64,000 nt of DNA from assembly GCA_041908445.1 (NCBI GenBank), contig JAYRFK010000113.1, positions 124,001-188,000 on the forward strand, written 5' to 3'. The position numbers and the translations under genes were made by a program. Source of the stretch: JAEUJM01 sp041908445 (GTDB taxonomy: Bacteria; Actinomycetota; Acidimicrobiia; Acidimicrobiales; DATDAH01). This document shows, in pieces, positions 41,335 to 49,296 of the stretch; the stretch's first letter is position 1, and each line of letters starts with the position of its first letter. The notes beneath the pieces are model-generated. The model saw only the letters and a program-made list of their open reading frames with translations. It had not been told where the DNA came from and ran no database searches.

Positions 41335-42245
41335 TGAGCGGTCTCTGTGACGGTCGGATCGTGGTGGTGACGGGCGCGGGCCGGGGCATCGGTCGGGCCC
41401 ACGCCCTGGAGTTCGCCCGCCAGGGCGCGAGGGTCGTGGTGAACGACATCGGCGCCAACATCGACGGCAGCGGGGGATCGGACGGTCCCGCCGGCGAGGT
41501 CGTGGACGCCATCCGGGCCATGGGCGGCGAAGCCGTCGCCAACGGCGACGACGTCGCCGACTGGGAGGGCAGCCAGCGCCTCATCCAGACCGCCATCGAC
41601 ACGTGGGGCGGCCTCGACGTCGTGGTCAACAACGCCGGCTTCCTCCGTGACCGCATGCTCGTGTCCACCTCCGAGGAGGAGTGGGACGCGGTGATGCGGG
41701 TCCACCTGAAGGGCCACTTCTGCCCGTCCCGCCACGCCTCGGCCTACTGGCGCGAGCAGGCCAAGGCCGGCGAGGCCGTCGACGGCCGCATCATCAACAC
41801 CAGCTCGGGCGCCGGCCTGCTCGGCAGCGTCGGCCAGGGCAACTACTCCGCAGCCAAGGCGGGCATCGCCGCCCTCACCCTCGTGCAGGCCGCCGAGATG
41901 GGCCGCTACGGCGTCACCGCGAACGCCATCGCCCCCGCCGCCCGCACCCGCATGACCGAGGCGGTCTTCGCTGACACCATGGCCAAGCCCGAGGAGGGCG
42001 CCTTCGACGCCATGGCCCCCGAGAACGTGAGCCCCCTCGTGGTGTGGCTCGGCTCGGCCGAGTCCCGCGAGGTGACCGGCCGGGTGTTCGAGGTCGAGGG
42101 CGGGATCATCGGCGTGGCCGACGGCTGGCACTACGGCCCGCGGGTCGACAAGGGCGCCCGCTGGGAGCCGGCCGAGGTCGGCGAGGTCGTGGCCAAGCTC
42201 ATCGACGAGGCGCCCGAGCCCAGCCCGGTGTACGGGAGCCAGTAG
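41334..42245 (+). CDS. Hsd4-like short-chain dehydrogenase (steroid 17-beta / side-chain 3-hydroxyacyl type)
   Basis: 303 residues; GTG at 41334 lies at the edge of the operator. Nucleotide motif GAGRGIG, the VVVNDIGANIDGSGGSDGPA segment, NNAG, then SSGAGLLGS before YSAAK. The insertion-rich region VVVNDIG with an extended C-terminus (VDKGARWEPAEVGEVVAKL) is like the dehydrogenase domain of peroxisomal multifunctional enzyme 2 and mycobacterial Hsd4A/Hsd4B. Such enzymes oxidise 3-hydroxyacyl-CoA of the steroid side chain and/or the 17-beta-OH group. First gene of the igr-like operon. Confidence 0.9.
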   Translation: MSGLCDGRIVVVTGAGRGIGRAHALEFARQGARVVVNDIGANIDGSGGSDGPAGEVVDAIRAMGGEAVANGDDVADWEGSQRLIQTAIDTWGGLDVVVNNAGFLRDRMLVSTSEEEWDAVMRVHLKGHFCPSRHASAYWREQAKAGEAVDGRIINTSSGAGLLGSVGQGNYSAAKAGIAALTLVQAAEMGRYGVTANAIAPAARTRMTEAVFADTMAKPEEGAFDAMAPENVSPLVVWLGSAESREVTGRVFEVEGGIIGVADGWHYGPRVDKGARWEPAEVGEVVAKLIDEAPEPSPVYGSQ

Positions 42246-42247
42246 GC

Positions 42248-43456
42248 GTGGACTTCGACGACACCCCGACCGAGGCCGCCTTCCGGGCCGAGGCCCGCGC
42301 CTGGCTCGATGCCCATGCCACCCGCCGCGAGGAGGGCGCCGGGTTCGGCGGCTACCTCAGCCAGGCCGAGGACCACGTCGAGGCCTGCAAGCGCTGGCAG
42401 CGCACCCTCTACGACGGCGGCTGGGCGGGCATCACCTGGCCCAAGGAGTACGGCGGCCGCGGCGCCACCCCGATCGAGGCCGCCATCTTCAACCAGGAGC
42501 AGGCCAACTACGACGTGGACGCCGGCGCGTTCATGGTCGCGGTCGGCATGGTCGGGCCCACCCTGATCGCCCACGGCACCGACGCCCAGAAGGAGCGGTT
42601 CCTCGACCCGTTGCTGCGCGGCGAGGAGATCTGGTGCCAGCTCTTCAGCGAGCCCGGCGCCGGCTCCGACCTCGCCAACCTGGGCACCAAGGCGGTGCTC
42701 GACGGCGACGAGTTCGTGGTCAACGGCCAGAAGGTCTGGACCTCGGGGGCCCAGCACAGCGACTGGGGCATCCTGCTCGTCCGCACCGACCCCGACGTCC
42801 CCAAGCACAAGGGCATCACCTACCTGCTGGTCGACATGCGCTCGCCTGGCATCGACGTGCGCCCGCTGCGCCAGATCAACGGCGTGGCTCACTTCAACGA
42901 GGTGTTCCTCTCGGACGTGCGGGTCCCGAAGGAGAACATGATCGGGGAGCTCCACCAGGGCTGGGGCCCGATCCTGACCACGCTGGCCAACGAGCGCTCG
43001 GCCATCGGCGGCGGCGGGGGCATCAAGTTCGACCACCTCGCCGCGCTGGCCCGCACCACCGGCTGCGCCGACGACCCGCTGACCCGCCAGGAACTGGCCA
43101 GGGCGTACACCCGCTACGAGCTCATCCGCTACGTCGGCTACCGGGTGCAGACCGCGCTCAGCCAGGGCCGCCCGCCCGGCCCCGAGAGCTCGACGCTCAA
43201 GCTGGCCTACTCCCAGCACCTCGCCGAGACCGCCGACCTCGTCCTCGCGATGGAGGGCGCCGGCGGCACCCTCGACGGCGCCGACGCCCTGCAGGGCGGC
43301 GTCTGGCAGACCTACTTCCTCGGCCAGTGGGCGTCGCGCATCGGCGGCGGTACCGACCAGATCCAGCGCAACGTCCTCGGCGAGCGCGTGCTCGGGCTGC
43401 CACCCGAGCCCCGCCTCGACAAGGCACTGCCCTTCCGCGACCTGCCAAAGTCCTGA
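42248..43456 (+). CDS. Acyl-CoA dehydrogenase (FadE), igr-like operon
   Basis: 402 residues, GTG at 42248, 2 bp after the SDR. ACAD features WAGITWPKEYGGRGATPIEA, QLFSEPGAGSDLANLGTKA, VVNGQKVWTSGAQHSDWG, MIGELHQGWGPILTTLANER, and C-terminal SRIGGGTDQIQRNVLGERVLG. It has the full three-domain structure and the SEPGAGSDL loop, so it can act without a small partner. Likely acts on a steroid or long side-chain CoA ester. Confidence 0.92.
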   Translation: MDFDDTPTEAAFRAEARAWLDAHATRREEGAGFGGYLSQAEDHVEACKRWQRTLYDGGWAGITWPKEYGGRGATPIEAAIFNQEQANYDVDAGAFMVAVGMVGPTLIAHGTDAQKERFLDPLLRGEEIWCQLFSEPGAGSDLANLGTKAVLDGDEFVVNGQKVWTSGAQHSDWGILLVRTDPDVPKHKGITYLLVDMRSPGIDVRPLRQINGVAHFNEVFLSDVRVPKENMIGELHQGWGPILTTLANERSAIGGGGGIKFDHLAALARTTGCADDPLTRQELARAYTRYELIRYVGYRVQTALSQGRPPGPESSTLKLAYSQHLAETADLVLAMEGAGGTLDGADALQGGVWQTYFLGQWASRIGGGTDQIQRNVLGERVLGLPPEPRLDKALPFRDLPKS

Positions 43457-43495
43457 CGGCACCCTGAGCACCACGCCTCGACCCGGAGCGACCGC

Positions 43496-44683
43496 ATGTT
43501 CCTCACCTACACCCCCGAACAGGAAGCGCTGCGTGACGAGCTGCGCGCCTACTTCGCCCAGCTCCTGACCCCCGAGGTCCGCGAGGGCCTCGGCGGCCCC
43601 GGCGAGGGCGGCCAGGTGTTCCGCGACACCGTCCGCCAGATGGGCAAGGACGGCTGGCTCGGCCTCGGCTGGCCCAAGGAGTACGGCGGCCAGGGCCGGC
43701 CCGAGCAGGACCAGTTCGTCTTCTTCGACGAGGTGCAGCGGGCCGGGGCGCCGATCCCGTTCGTCACCCTCAACACCGTGGGCCCGACCCTGATGTCGTT
43801 CGGGAGCCAGGAGCAGAAGGACAAGTTCCTCCCCGAGATCCTGGCCGGCGAGGTGATCTTCGCCATCGGCTACACCGAACCCGAGTCCGGCACCGACCTG
43901 GCGTCGCTGCGGACGCGGGCCGTGCGTGACGGCGACGAGTACGTCATCAACGGCAACAAGGTGTACACGTCGGGCGCCGACGACGCCGACTGGGTGTGGC
44001 TGGCCTGCCGCACCGACCCGGAGGCCAAGCCCCACGCCGGCATCTCGCTCATCCTCGTGCCGACCGACGCCCCGGGCTTCAAGTACACGCCCATCACCAC
44101 GGTGGGCGGCAACCGCACGACGGCCACGTACTACGACGACGTGCGGGTGCCCGTGTCGAACCTGGTCGGCCAGGAGAACGACGGCTGGCGGATGATCACC
44201 ACCCAGCTCAACCACGAGCGGGTCGGCCTCGCCGCCCGCGGCGGCCAGGCCCACCAGATCCTCGAGGACACCGTGGCGTGGGCCGTGTCCACGCCGGTGG
44301 GCGACGGCACCGACTCGGTGATGATCGACCTGCCCTGGGTGCAGCGGGACCTCGCCGAGGCCGCCGCCCGGCTCGAGGCCATGAAGCTCCTCAACTGGAA
44401 GTTGGCCGCCGCGGTGGCGGCCGGCAACCTGAACGCCGCCGACGCCTCGGCGGCCAAGGTCTTCGGCACCGAGACCCACATCGCGGTGTACCACCTGCTG
44501 CTCGGCATCCTCGGCGCCGCGGGCTACCTGCGCCAGGGCTCGGCGGGTGCGGTCCTGAAGGGCCGGCTCGAGCGGGCCGCTCGGGCCGACCAGATCAACA
44601 CCTTCGGCGGCGGCGTGAACGAGGTGCAGCGCGAGATCGTGGCCTGGATGGGCCTCGGCATGGCCCGGAAGTCGCGGCGATGA
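43496..44683 (+). CDS. Steroid-type acyl-CoA dehydrogenase, large subunit (FadE26/FadE29-like)
   Basis: 395 residues, ATG at 43496. Paralogue of the 27963 gene: GWLGLGWPKEYGGQGRPEQDQ, IGYTEPESGTDLASLRTRA, YVINGNKVYTSGADDADWVW, TTQLNHERVGLAARG, INTFGGGVNEVQREIVAWMG. FGGGVNEVxRE is shared with mycobacterial FadE29 (ChsE2). Its small partner (45624) is separated by the MaoC/DUF35 gene, an order close to fadE28-fadE29-chsH2-chsH1-ltp2 but with the FadE genes split. Overlaps the next gene by ATGA. Confidence 0.93.
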   Translation: MFLTYTPEQEALRDELRAYFAQLLTPEVREGLGGPGEGGQVFRDTVRQMGKDGWLGLGWPKEYGGQGRPEQDQFVFFDEVQRAGAPIPFVTLNTVGPTLMSFGSQEQKDKFLPEILAGEVIFAIGYTEPESGTDLASLRTRAVRDGDEYVINGNKVYTSGADDADWVWLACRTDPEAKPHAGISLILVPTDAPGFKYTPITTVGGNRTTATYYDDVRVPVSNLVGQENDGWRMITTQLNHERVGLAARGGQAHQILEDTVAWAVSTPVGDGTDSVMIDLPWVQRDLAEAAARLEAMKLLNWKLAAAVAAGNLNAADASAAKVFGTETHIAVYHLLLGILGAAGYLRQGSAGAVLKGRLERAARADQINTFGGGVNEVQREIVAWMGLGMARKSRR

Positions 44684-45624
44684 GCGAGGAACTGCTGGAG
44701 CGCCTCCAGTCCTACGCCGGCCGGCAGGTGGGCGCCCCCGTGGCCGCCCCCGACGAGGTCAACCAGGCCATGATCCGCCACTGGGTCGAGGCCGTCGACG
44801 ACCAGCTGCCGATCTACACCGACGAGGAGGCTGCGGCGGCGTCGGTCCACGGCGGCATCGTGGCCCCGCCGGTCATGCTCCAGGCCTGGATCATGCGGGG
44901 CTTCCGCCCCAAGCCCGCCGAGGGCGGCAGCGCCCAGGACGACCTCATGGCCCTGCTCGACGAGGCCGGGTTCACCTCGGTGGTCGCCACCAACTGCGAC
45001 CAGGAGTACGAGCGCTACCTGCGCCCCGGCGACCGCCTCACCCTCACGAGCTACATCGAGTCGGTGTCGCCCGAGAAGACCACCGCCCTCGGCGTCGGCC
45101 ACTTCGTGACCACCCGCCAGGAGTACCGCGACCAGGACGGCGAGCTCGTCGGGACCATGACGTTCCGCATCCTCAAGTTCCGTCCCGCGGCCCGGAAGGA
45201 GGCGCCGGCGGAGCGGCCCAAGCGCCCCCGCCCGGTCATCACCCAGGACAGCCAGTTCTGGTTCGAGGGCGCCAAGGAGCACAAGCTCCTCATCCAGAAG
45301 TGCTCGGACTGCGGCGACCTGCGCCACCCGCCCGGGCCCATGTGCCACTCGTGCCAGTCCCTGCGGTGGGAGCCCATCGAGGCCAGCGGCCGGGGGACGG
45401 TGCACAGCTACGTGGTGAACCACCACCCGCAGCTGCCCGCCTTCGACTACCCGCTGGCCATCGGGCTCATCGACCTCGAGGAGGGCACCCGCCTCGTGGC
45501 CGACATCGTGGGCATCGAGCCCGACGACATCGAGATCGGGATGGCGGTCGAGCTCGAGTGGGCCGACCACGACCCCGACCTCTCCCTTCCCCAGTTCCAC
45601 CCTGCGACCGCCGGAGGCGCGTGA
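44680..45624 (+). CDS. MaoC-like / DUF35 enoyl-CoA hydratase subunit (ChsH2-like)
   Basis: 314 residues, ATG at 44680. Residues about 1-170 are MaoC-like hot-dog (ATNCDQEYERYLRPGDRL); from about 190 a DUF35 module with a zinc ribbon (KCSDCGDLRHPPGPMCHSCQ, two CxxC pairs) and an OB fold (GTVHSYVVNHHPQLPAF). This two-domain build is that of ChsH2, where MaoC pairs with ChsH1 and hydrates 3-oxo-pregna-diene-carboxyl-CoA while DUF35 binds the Ltp2 aldolase. Both predicted partners (46757 and 47211) are in the operon. Overlaps its neighbours at both ends. Confidence 0.92.
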   Translation: MSEELLERLQSYAGRQVGAPVAAPDEVNQAMIRHWVEAVDDQLPIYTDEEAAAASVHGGIVAPPVMLQAWIMRGFRPKPAEGGSAQDDLMALLDEAGFTSVVATNCDQEYERYLRPGDRLTLTSYIESVSPEKTTALGVGHFVTTRQEYRDQDGELVGTMTFRILKFRPAARKEAPAERPKRPRPVITQDSQFWFEGAKEHKLLIQKCSDCGDLRHPPGPMCHSCQSLRWEPIEASGRGTVHSYVVNHHPQLPAFDYPLAIGLIDLEEGTRLVADIVGIEPDDIEIGMAVELEWADHDPDLSLPQFHPATAGGA

Positions 45625-46760
45625 TGGACTTCTCCTTCAGCGAAGAGCAGCAGGCCGTCCAGGGCCTCGCCGCCCAGATCTTCGAGGGCCAGGCCACGGC
45701 CGAGCGCGTGCGCGAGGTCGAGGCCGGCGCCGAGCGCTTCGACCGCGAGCTCTGGGCCGAGCTGGCCAAGGCCGGCCTGCTCGGCATCGCCCTGCCCGAG
45801 TCGGTCGGCGGCGCCGGCCTGGGTCTCGTCGAGGCCCTGCTGGTGCAGGAGGAGGCCGGCCGCCGGGTGGCGCCCACGCCGCTGTGGCCGACGATCTTCC
45901 TCGGCGCCCTCCCGATCGCCGAGTTCGGCTCCGACAAGCTCCAGCAGGCGTGGCTGCCCGGCGTGGTCGCCGGCGACGTCATCCTCACGGGCGCCTTCGA
46001 GGAGTTCGGCGCCAACGACCCGCTGCGCCCCGGCGTCACCGCCGAGCGCGTCGACGGCGGCTGGGCCCTCACGGGCGCGAAGCCGGCGGTGCCGAACCCG
46101 AACCTCGCCGACCGCATCCTCGTGTCCGCGGTCACCGGGGAGGGCGCCCTCGGGGTGTTCCTCGTCGACCCCGCGGCCGACGGGGTCACCGTGGTCACCG
46201 AGGAGGCCACCAACCGCCAGATCCACGGCGAGCTCACCCTCGACGGCGTGGTCGTGGCCGACGCCGAGGTGGTCGGCGACCCGACCGGCGGTGCCGAGGT
46301 GATCGAGTGGCTGCTGGCCCGGGCCAAGCTCGGCCTGGCCGCCCTCGCCGTCGGCGTCTGCGAGCAGGCGCTGCGCGCCACCGCCGAGTACACCTCGGAG
46401 CGCCACCAGTTCGGCCGGCCGCTGTCCACCAACCAGGGCGTGGCCCTGCGGGCCGCCGACGCCTACATCGACACCGAGGCCATGCGGGCCACCCTGTGGT
46501 CCGCGGCCTGGCGGCTCACCGAGGGCCTGCCCGCCGAACAGGAGGTCGCCATCGCCAAGTGGTGGGCCACCGAGGGCGGCCACCGGGTGGTGCACAGCAC
46601 CCAGCACCTCCACGGCGGCATCGGCGCCGACATCGACTACCCGCTGCACCGCACCTTCCTGTGGGCCAAGCAGGCGGGCGACACCTTCGGCGGCGCCAGC
46701 CACACCCTGGTCGGCCTCGGCGCCGACCTCGCCGCGGCGGCCAAGGAGGGGGCGGCGTGA
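45624..46760 (+). CDS. Steroid-type acyl-CoA dehydrogenase, small subunit (FadE27/FadE28-like)
   Basis: 378 residues, ATG at 45624 (TGATG overlap). Same build as the 29218 protein: MDFSFSEEQQAV, LLGIALPESVGGAGLG, degenerate middle domain without the SEPxxGSD loop, TSERHQFGRPLSTNQGVA and QHLHGGIGADIDYPLHRTF. Expected to complete a heterotetramer with the 43496 subunit. In the mycobacterial igr operon the corresponding subunit is encoded beside its partner; here the ChsH2-like gene is inserted between them. Confidence 0.92.
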   Translation: MDFSFSEEQQAVQGLAAQIFEGQATAERVREVEAGAERFDRELWAELAKAGLLGIALPESVGGAGLGLVEALLVQEEAGRRVAPTPLWPTIFLGALPIAEFGSDKLQQAWLPGVVAGDVILTGAFEEFGANDPLRPGVTAERVDGGWALTGAKPAVPNPNLADRILVSAVTGEGALGVFLVDPAADGVTVVTEEATNRQIHGELTLDGVVVADAEVVGDPTGGAEVIEWLLARAKLGLAALAVGVCEQALRATAEYTSERHQFGRPLSTNQGVALRAADAYIDTEAMRATLWSAAWRLTEGLPAEQEVAIAKWWATEGGHRVVHSTQHLHGGIGADIDYPLHRTFLWAKQAGDTFGGASHTLVGLGADLAAAAKEGAA

Positions 46761-47176
46761 GCACCACGACGTCGCTCGCCTTCGCCGACGTGGCCGAGGG
46801 CGACGAGCTGCCGCCCCTCGAGATCCCGCTGACCCGCTCGCTCATCGTGGCCACCGCGATCGCCTCGCGGGACTACCAGGACGTCCACCACGACCCCGAC
46901 CTCGCGGTCGAGCGGGGGTCCCCGGACATCTTCATGAACATCCTGTCGACCAACGGCTTCGTCGGCCGCTTCATCACCGACTGGGCCGGGCCCGACGCCG
47001 TCTTGAAGAAGGTGGGCATCCGCCTCGGCGCCCCGAACTACCCGGGCGACACCATGACCATGACGGGCACGGTCTCGGCCGTCGACGCGGCCACGAGGAC
47101 CGTCACCGTCGACGTCGTCGGCGCCAACAGCCGCGGCAACCACGTGACCGGCCAGGTCACGCTGGTCCTGCCCTGA
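46757..47176 (+). CDS. MaoC-like enoyl-CoA hydratase subunit (ChsH1-like)
   Basis: 139 residues, GTG at 46757 (GTGA overlap). Single hot-dog domain with the hydratase motif SRDYQDVHHDPDLA (Asp/His) near residue 38. Similar in length to ChsH1 (about 130). Together with the MaoC half of the 44680 product it would make the heteromeric hydratase acting before the retro-aldol step. Followed by the aldolase gene after 34 bp. Confidence 0.9.
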   Translation: MSTTTSLAFADVAEGDELPPLEIPLTRSLIVATAIASRDYQDVHHDPDLAVERGSPDIFMNILSTNGFVGRFITDWAGPDAVLKKVGIRLGAPNYPGDTMTMTGTVSAVDAATRTVTVDVVGANSRGNHVTGQVTLVLP

Positions 47177-47210
47177 CCCACCGCCGCACGAACGCCAAGG
47201 GAACGCCCAG

Positions 47211-48392
47211 ATGAGCAAGTCCAACCTCCTGAAGGACAAGGCGTCGATCGTCGGCATCGGTGCCACCGAGTTCTCGAAGGACTCGGGGCGCAGTGAGATG
47301 TCGCTGGCCTGCGAGGCGGTCAAGGCCGCCATCGAGGACGCCGGGCTCACGCCCCAGGACGTCGACGGCATGGTCTGCTTCAGCGCCGAGACCAACCCCG
47401 AGATCGACGTCGCCAAGCACCTGGGGATGGAGGAGCTCACCTTCTACAGCCGCATCCACCACGGCGGTGGCGCCGCGGCGGCCACGATCCAGCAGGCGGC
47501 GATGGCCGTGGCCACCGGGGTGGCCGACGTGGTCGTCGCCTACCGGGCCTTCAACGAGCGCTCGGGCCACCGCTTCGGCACCGGCGTGCAGGACCGGCCG
47601 CCGGCGGTCAACGCCGAGAACGCCCTCTACTCCTGGTACTCGCCCCACGGCCTGCTCACGCCGGCGCAGTGGGTGGCGATGTTCGCCCGGCGCTACATGC
47701 ACGAGACCGGTGCCACCAGCGAGGACTTCGGCCGGGTCGCGGTGGCCAGCCGCACCTACGCCGCCACCAACCCCAAGGCGTTCTTCTACGACCGACCGGC
47801 CACGTTGGAGGACCACCAGAACTCGCGCTGGATCGTCGAGCCGCTGCACCTGCTCGACTGCTGTCAGGAGAGCGACGGCGGCCAGGCCATCGTCGTCACG
47901 TCGACCGAGCGGGCCCGGGACCTGCCCAACCCGCCGGCGGTCATCTCGGCGGCGGCGCAGGGCACGTACCCCGAGCAGGAGATGATGACCTCCTACTACC
48001 GGCCGCAGCTCGGCATCCCCGAGATGGGGATCGTGGCCGAGCAGCTCTATGCCACCGCCGGCATCGGCCCCGACGACATCCAGACCGCCATCCTCTACGA
48101 CGCCTTCAGCCCGATGGTGCTGCTGACCCTCGAGGAGTTCCGCTTCTGCCCCCGGGGCGAGGCCAAGGACTTCCTGCGCGACGGCAACATCGAGGCCGAC
48201 GGGCGCCTGCCCATCAACACCAACGGCGGCCAGCTCGGCGAGGCCTACATCCACGGCATGAACGGCATCGCCGAGGCCGTCCGCCAGGTGCGGGGCACCT
48301 CGGTGAACCAGGTGGCGAACGTCGAGAACGTGCTGGCCACCGCCGGCACCGGCGTCCCCACCAGCGCCCTCATCCTCCACGTCGACCGCTAG
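47211..48392 (+). CDS. Thiolase-like retro-aldolase (Ltp2-like)
   Basis: 393 residues, ATG at 47211. Thiolase superfamily fold: IVGIGATEFSKDSGRS, SLACEAVKAAIEDAGL, DGMVCFSAETN, RIHHGGGAAAATIQQAAMAV and the C-terminal INTNGGQLGEAYIHGMNG. It lacks the classical thiolase nucleophile Cys context, as do the sterol-carrier-protein thiolase-like aldolases. In the cholesterol pathway Ltp2 with ChsH2-DUF35 cleaves the 17-hydroxy side chain, releasing propionyl-CoA and androstenedione-type products. Last gene of the igr-like operon. Confidence 0.92.
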   Translation: MSKSNLLKDKASIVGIGATEFSKDSGRSEMSLACEAVKAAIEDAGLTPQDVDGMVCFSAETNPEIDVAKHLGMEELTFYSRIHHGGGAAAATIQQAAMAVATGVADVVVAYRAFNERSGHRFGTGVQDRPPAVNAENALYSWYSPHGLLTPAQWVAMFARRYMHETGATSEDFGRVAVASRTYAATNPKAFFYDRPATLEDHQNSRWIVEPLHLLDCCQESDGGQAIVVTSTERARDLPNPPAVISAAAQGTYPEQEMMTSYYRPQLGIPEMGIVAEQLYATAGIGPDDIQTAILYDAFSPMVLLTLEEFRFCPRGEAKDFLRDGNIEADGRLPINTNGGQLGEAYIHGMNGIAEAVRQVRGTSVNQVANVENVLATAGTGVPTSALILHVDR

Positions 48393-48416
48393 CCCGCAGC
48401 CGGCGCGACCCGTTCG

Positions 48417-49205
48417 CTAGGCGCGGGAGAGGCGGAGCCAGCCCTCGGGGCTGACCGCGACGGCGCGGTAGCCGCGGTCGAAGGCGGGGACGAGCACGGC
48501 CCGCTGGGCGGCGCGCCAGCGGCGGGCCATGTCGAGGTCGGTGCGGCGCAGCGCCTCGGCGTCCTCGGGGAGCCAGACCGCCAGGTCGACGTCGGGCGGG
48601 TCGGCGTCGAGCAGCACCGGGCCGCCGTCTCGGTCGGTGTCGAGCACCGGGTAGGCGCCGCTCGTCTCGTCGACGGCCGGCGCCTCGTCGTCCACCGACC
48701 AGTGCACGACGAGGCGGTCGGTGTGGTCGCCGGCGTTGATGGCGTCGTCGAGCACGCCGTAGAAGTCCTCGACGTAGCGGACGCCGACGGCACCGAGGCG
48801 GGTGAGGTTGAACCAGGCGTTGCGGCGGATCAGCGGGTCGAACGTCCACCGCACCTCGGCCAGGCCGGCGCCACGGGCCCAGTCCCGCTGGTGCCGCTTC
48901 AGCGCAGCGCCGACGCCGCGGCCCTGGTGACCCGGGAGGACGGCGGCCACGTGCGAGTGCAGGAACCAGGTGCCGGCCGTGTCCCGACCGAGCCAGCCGG
49001 CGGCGGCGCCGACGAGCTCGCCGTCGCCGTCGGTCGTGTCTGCGAACGCTCCGACCACGTAGTTGCCCGAGTCGGCCAGGGCGACGAGCACCTCGGCGGG
49101 CAGCGGCGACTCGCCGCTCGGCATCGCCCAGATGGCGGCGTAGAGGCCGGCGACCGCCTCGCACTCCTCGGCGCTGTCGAGCGCCCGCACCACGACCCCG
49201 CTCAC
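48417..49205 (-). CDS. GNAT N-acyltransferase, probable partner of the racemase
   Basis: 262 residues, ATG at 49205. GNAT core: LHSHVAAVLPGHQGRGVGAALKRHQRDWARGAG (acetyl/succinyl-CoA loop as QGRGVG), VRWTFDPLIRRNAWFNLTRLG. The N-/C-terminal extensions make it longer than a plain GNAT. In several bacteria a GNAT of this kind sits beside an N-succinylamino acid racemase and uses succinyl-CoA to acylate D-amino acids. Here the adjacent upstream gene (49297-50409) is such a racemase-like enolase, so the same pathway is likely. A hairpin lies between them. Confidence 0.85.
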   Translation of the reverse strand: MSGVVVRALDSAEECEAVAGLYAAIWAMPSGESPLPAEVLVALADSGNYVVGAFADTTDGDGELVGAAAGWLGRDTAGTWFLHSHVAAVLPGHQGRGVGAALKRHQRDWARGAGLAEVRWTFDPLIRRNAWFNLTRLGAVGVRYVEDFYGVLDDAINAGDHTDRLVVHWSVDDEAPAVDETSGAYPVLDTDRDGGPVLLDADPPDVDLAVWLPEDAEALRRTDLDMARRWRAAQRAVLVPAFDRGYRAVAVSPEGWLRLSRA

Positions 49206-49232
49206 GCCGTCTGCCCGCCTCCCTCGTCCCTT

Positions 49233-49276
49233 CTGGCTCCCGATTTCGGTGCCCTGGCACCGAAATCGGGAGCCAG
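49233..49276. terminator. 21-bp perfect hairpin between GNAT and racemase genes
   Basis: Perfect 21-bp arms 49233-49253 and 49256-49276. Outer CTGGCTCCCGAT is shared with the hairpin at 25744, inner part differs (TTCGGTGCC) with exact complement. It follows the racemase gene on the minus strand, so it may attenuate transcription into the GNAT gene. Confidence 0.7.
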
Positions 49277-49296
49277 TACGGGCAGTGTCCGCGGGG

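Noticed and set aside
44680..45624. DUF35 gene as a separate acyl-carrier or lipid-transfer protein
   Set aside because: The MaoC half is in the same frame without a stop, and this exact two-domain layout with neighbouring ChsH1-like and Ltp2-like genes explains it better.
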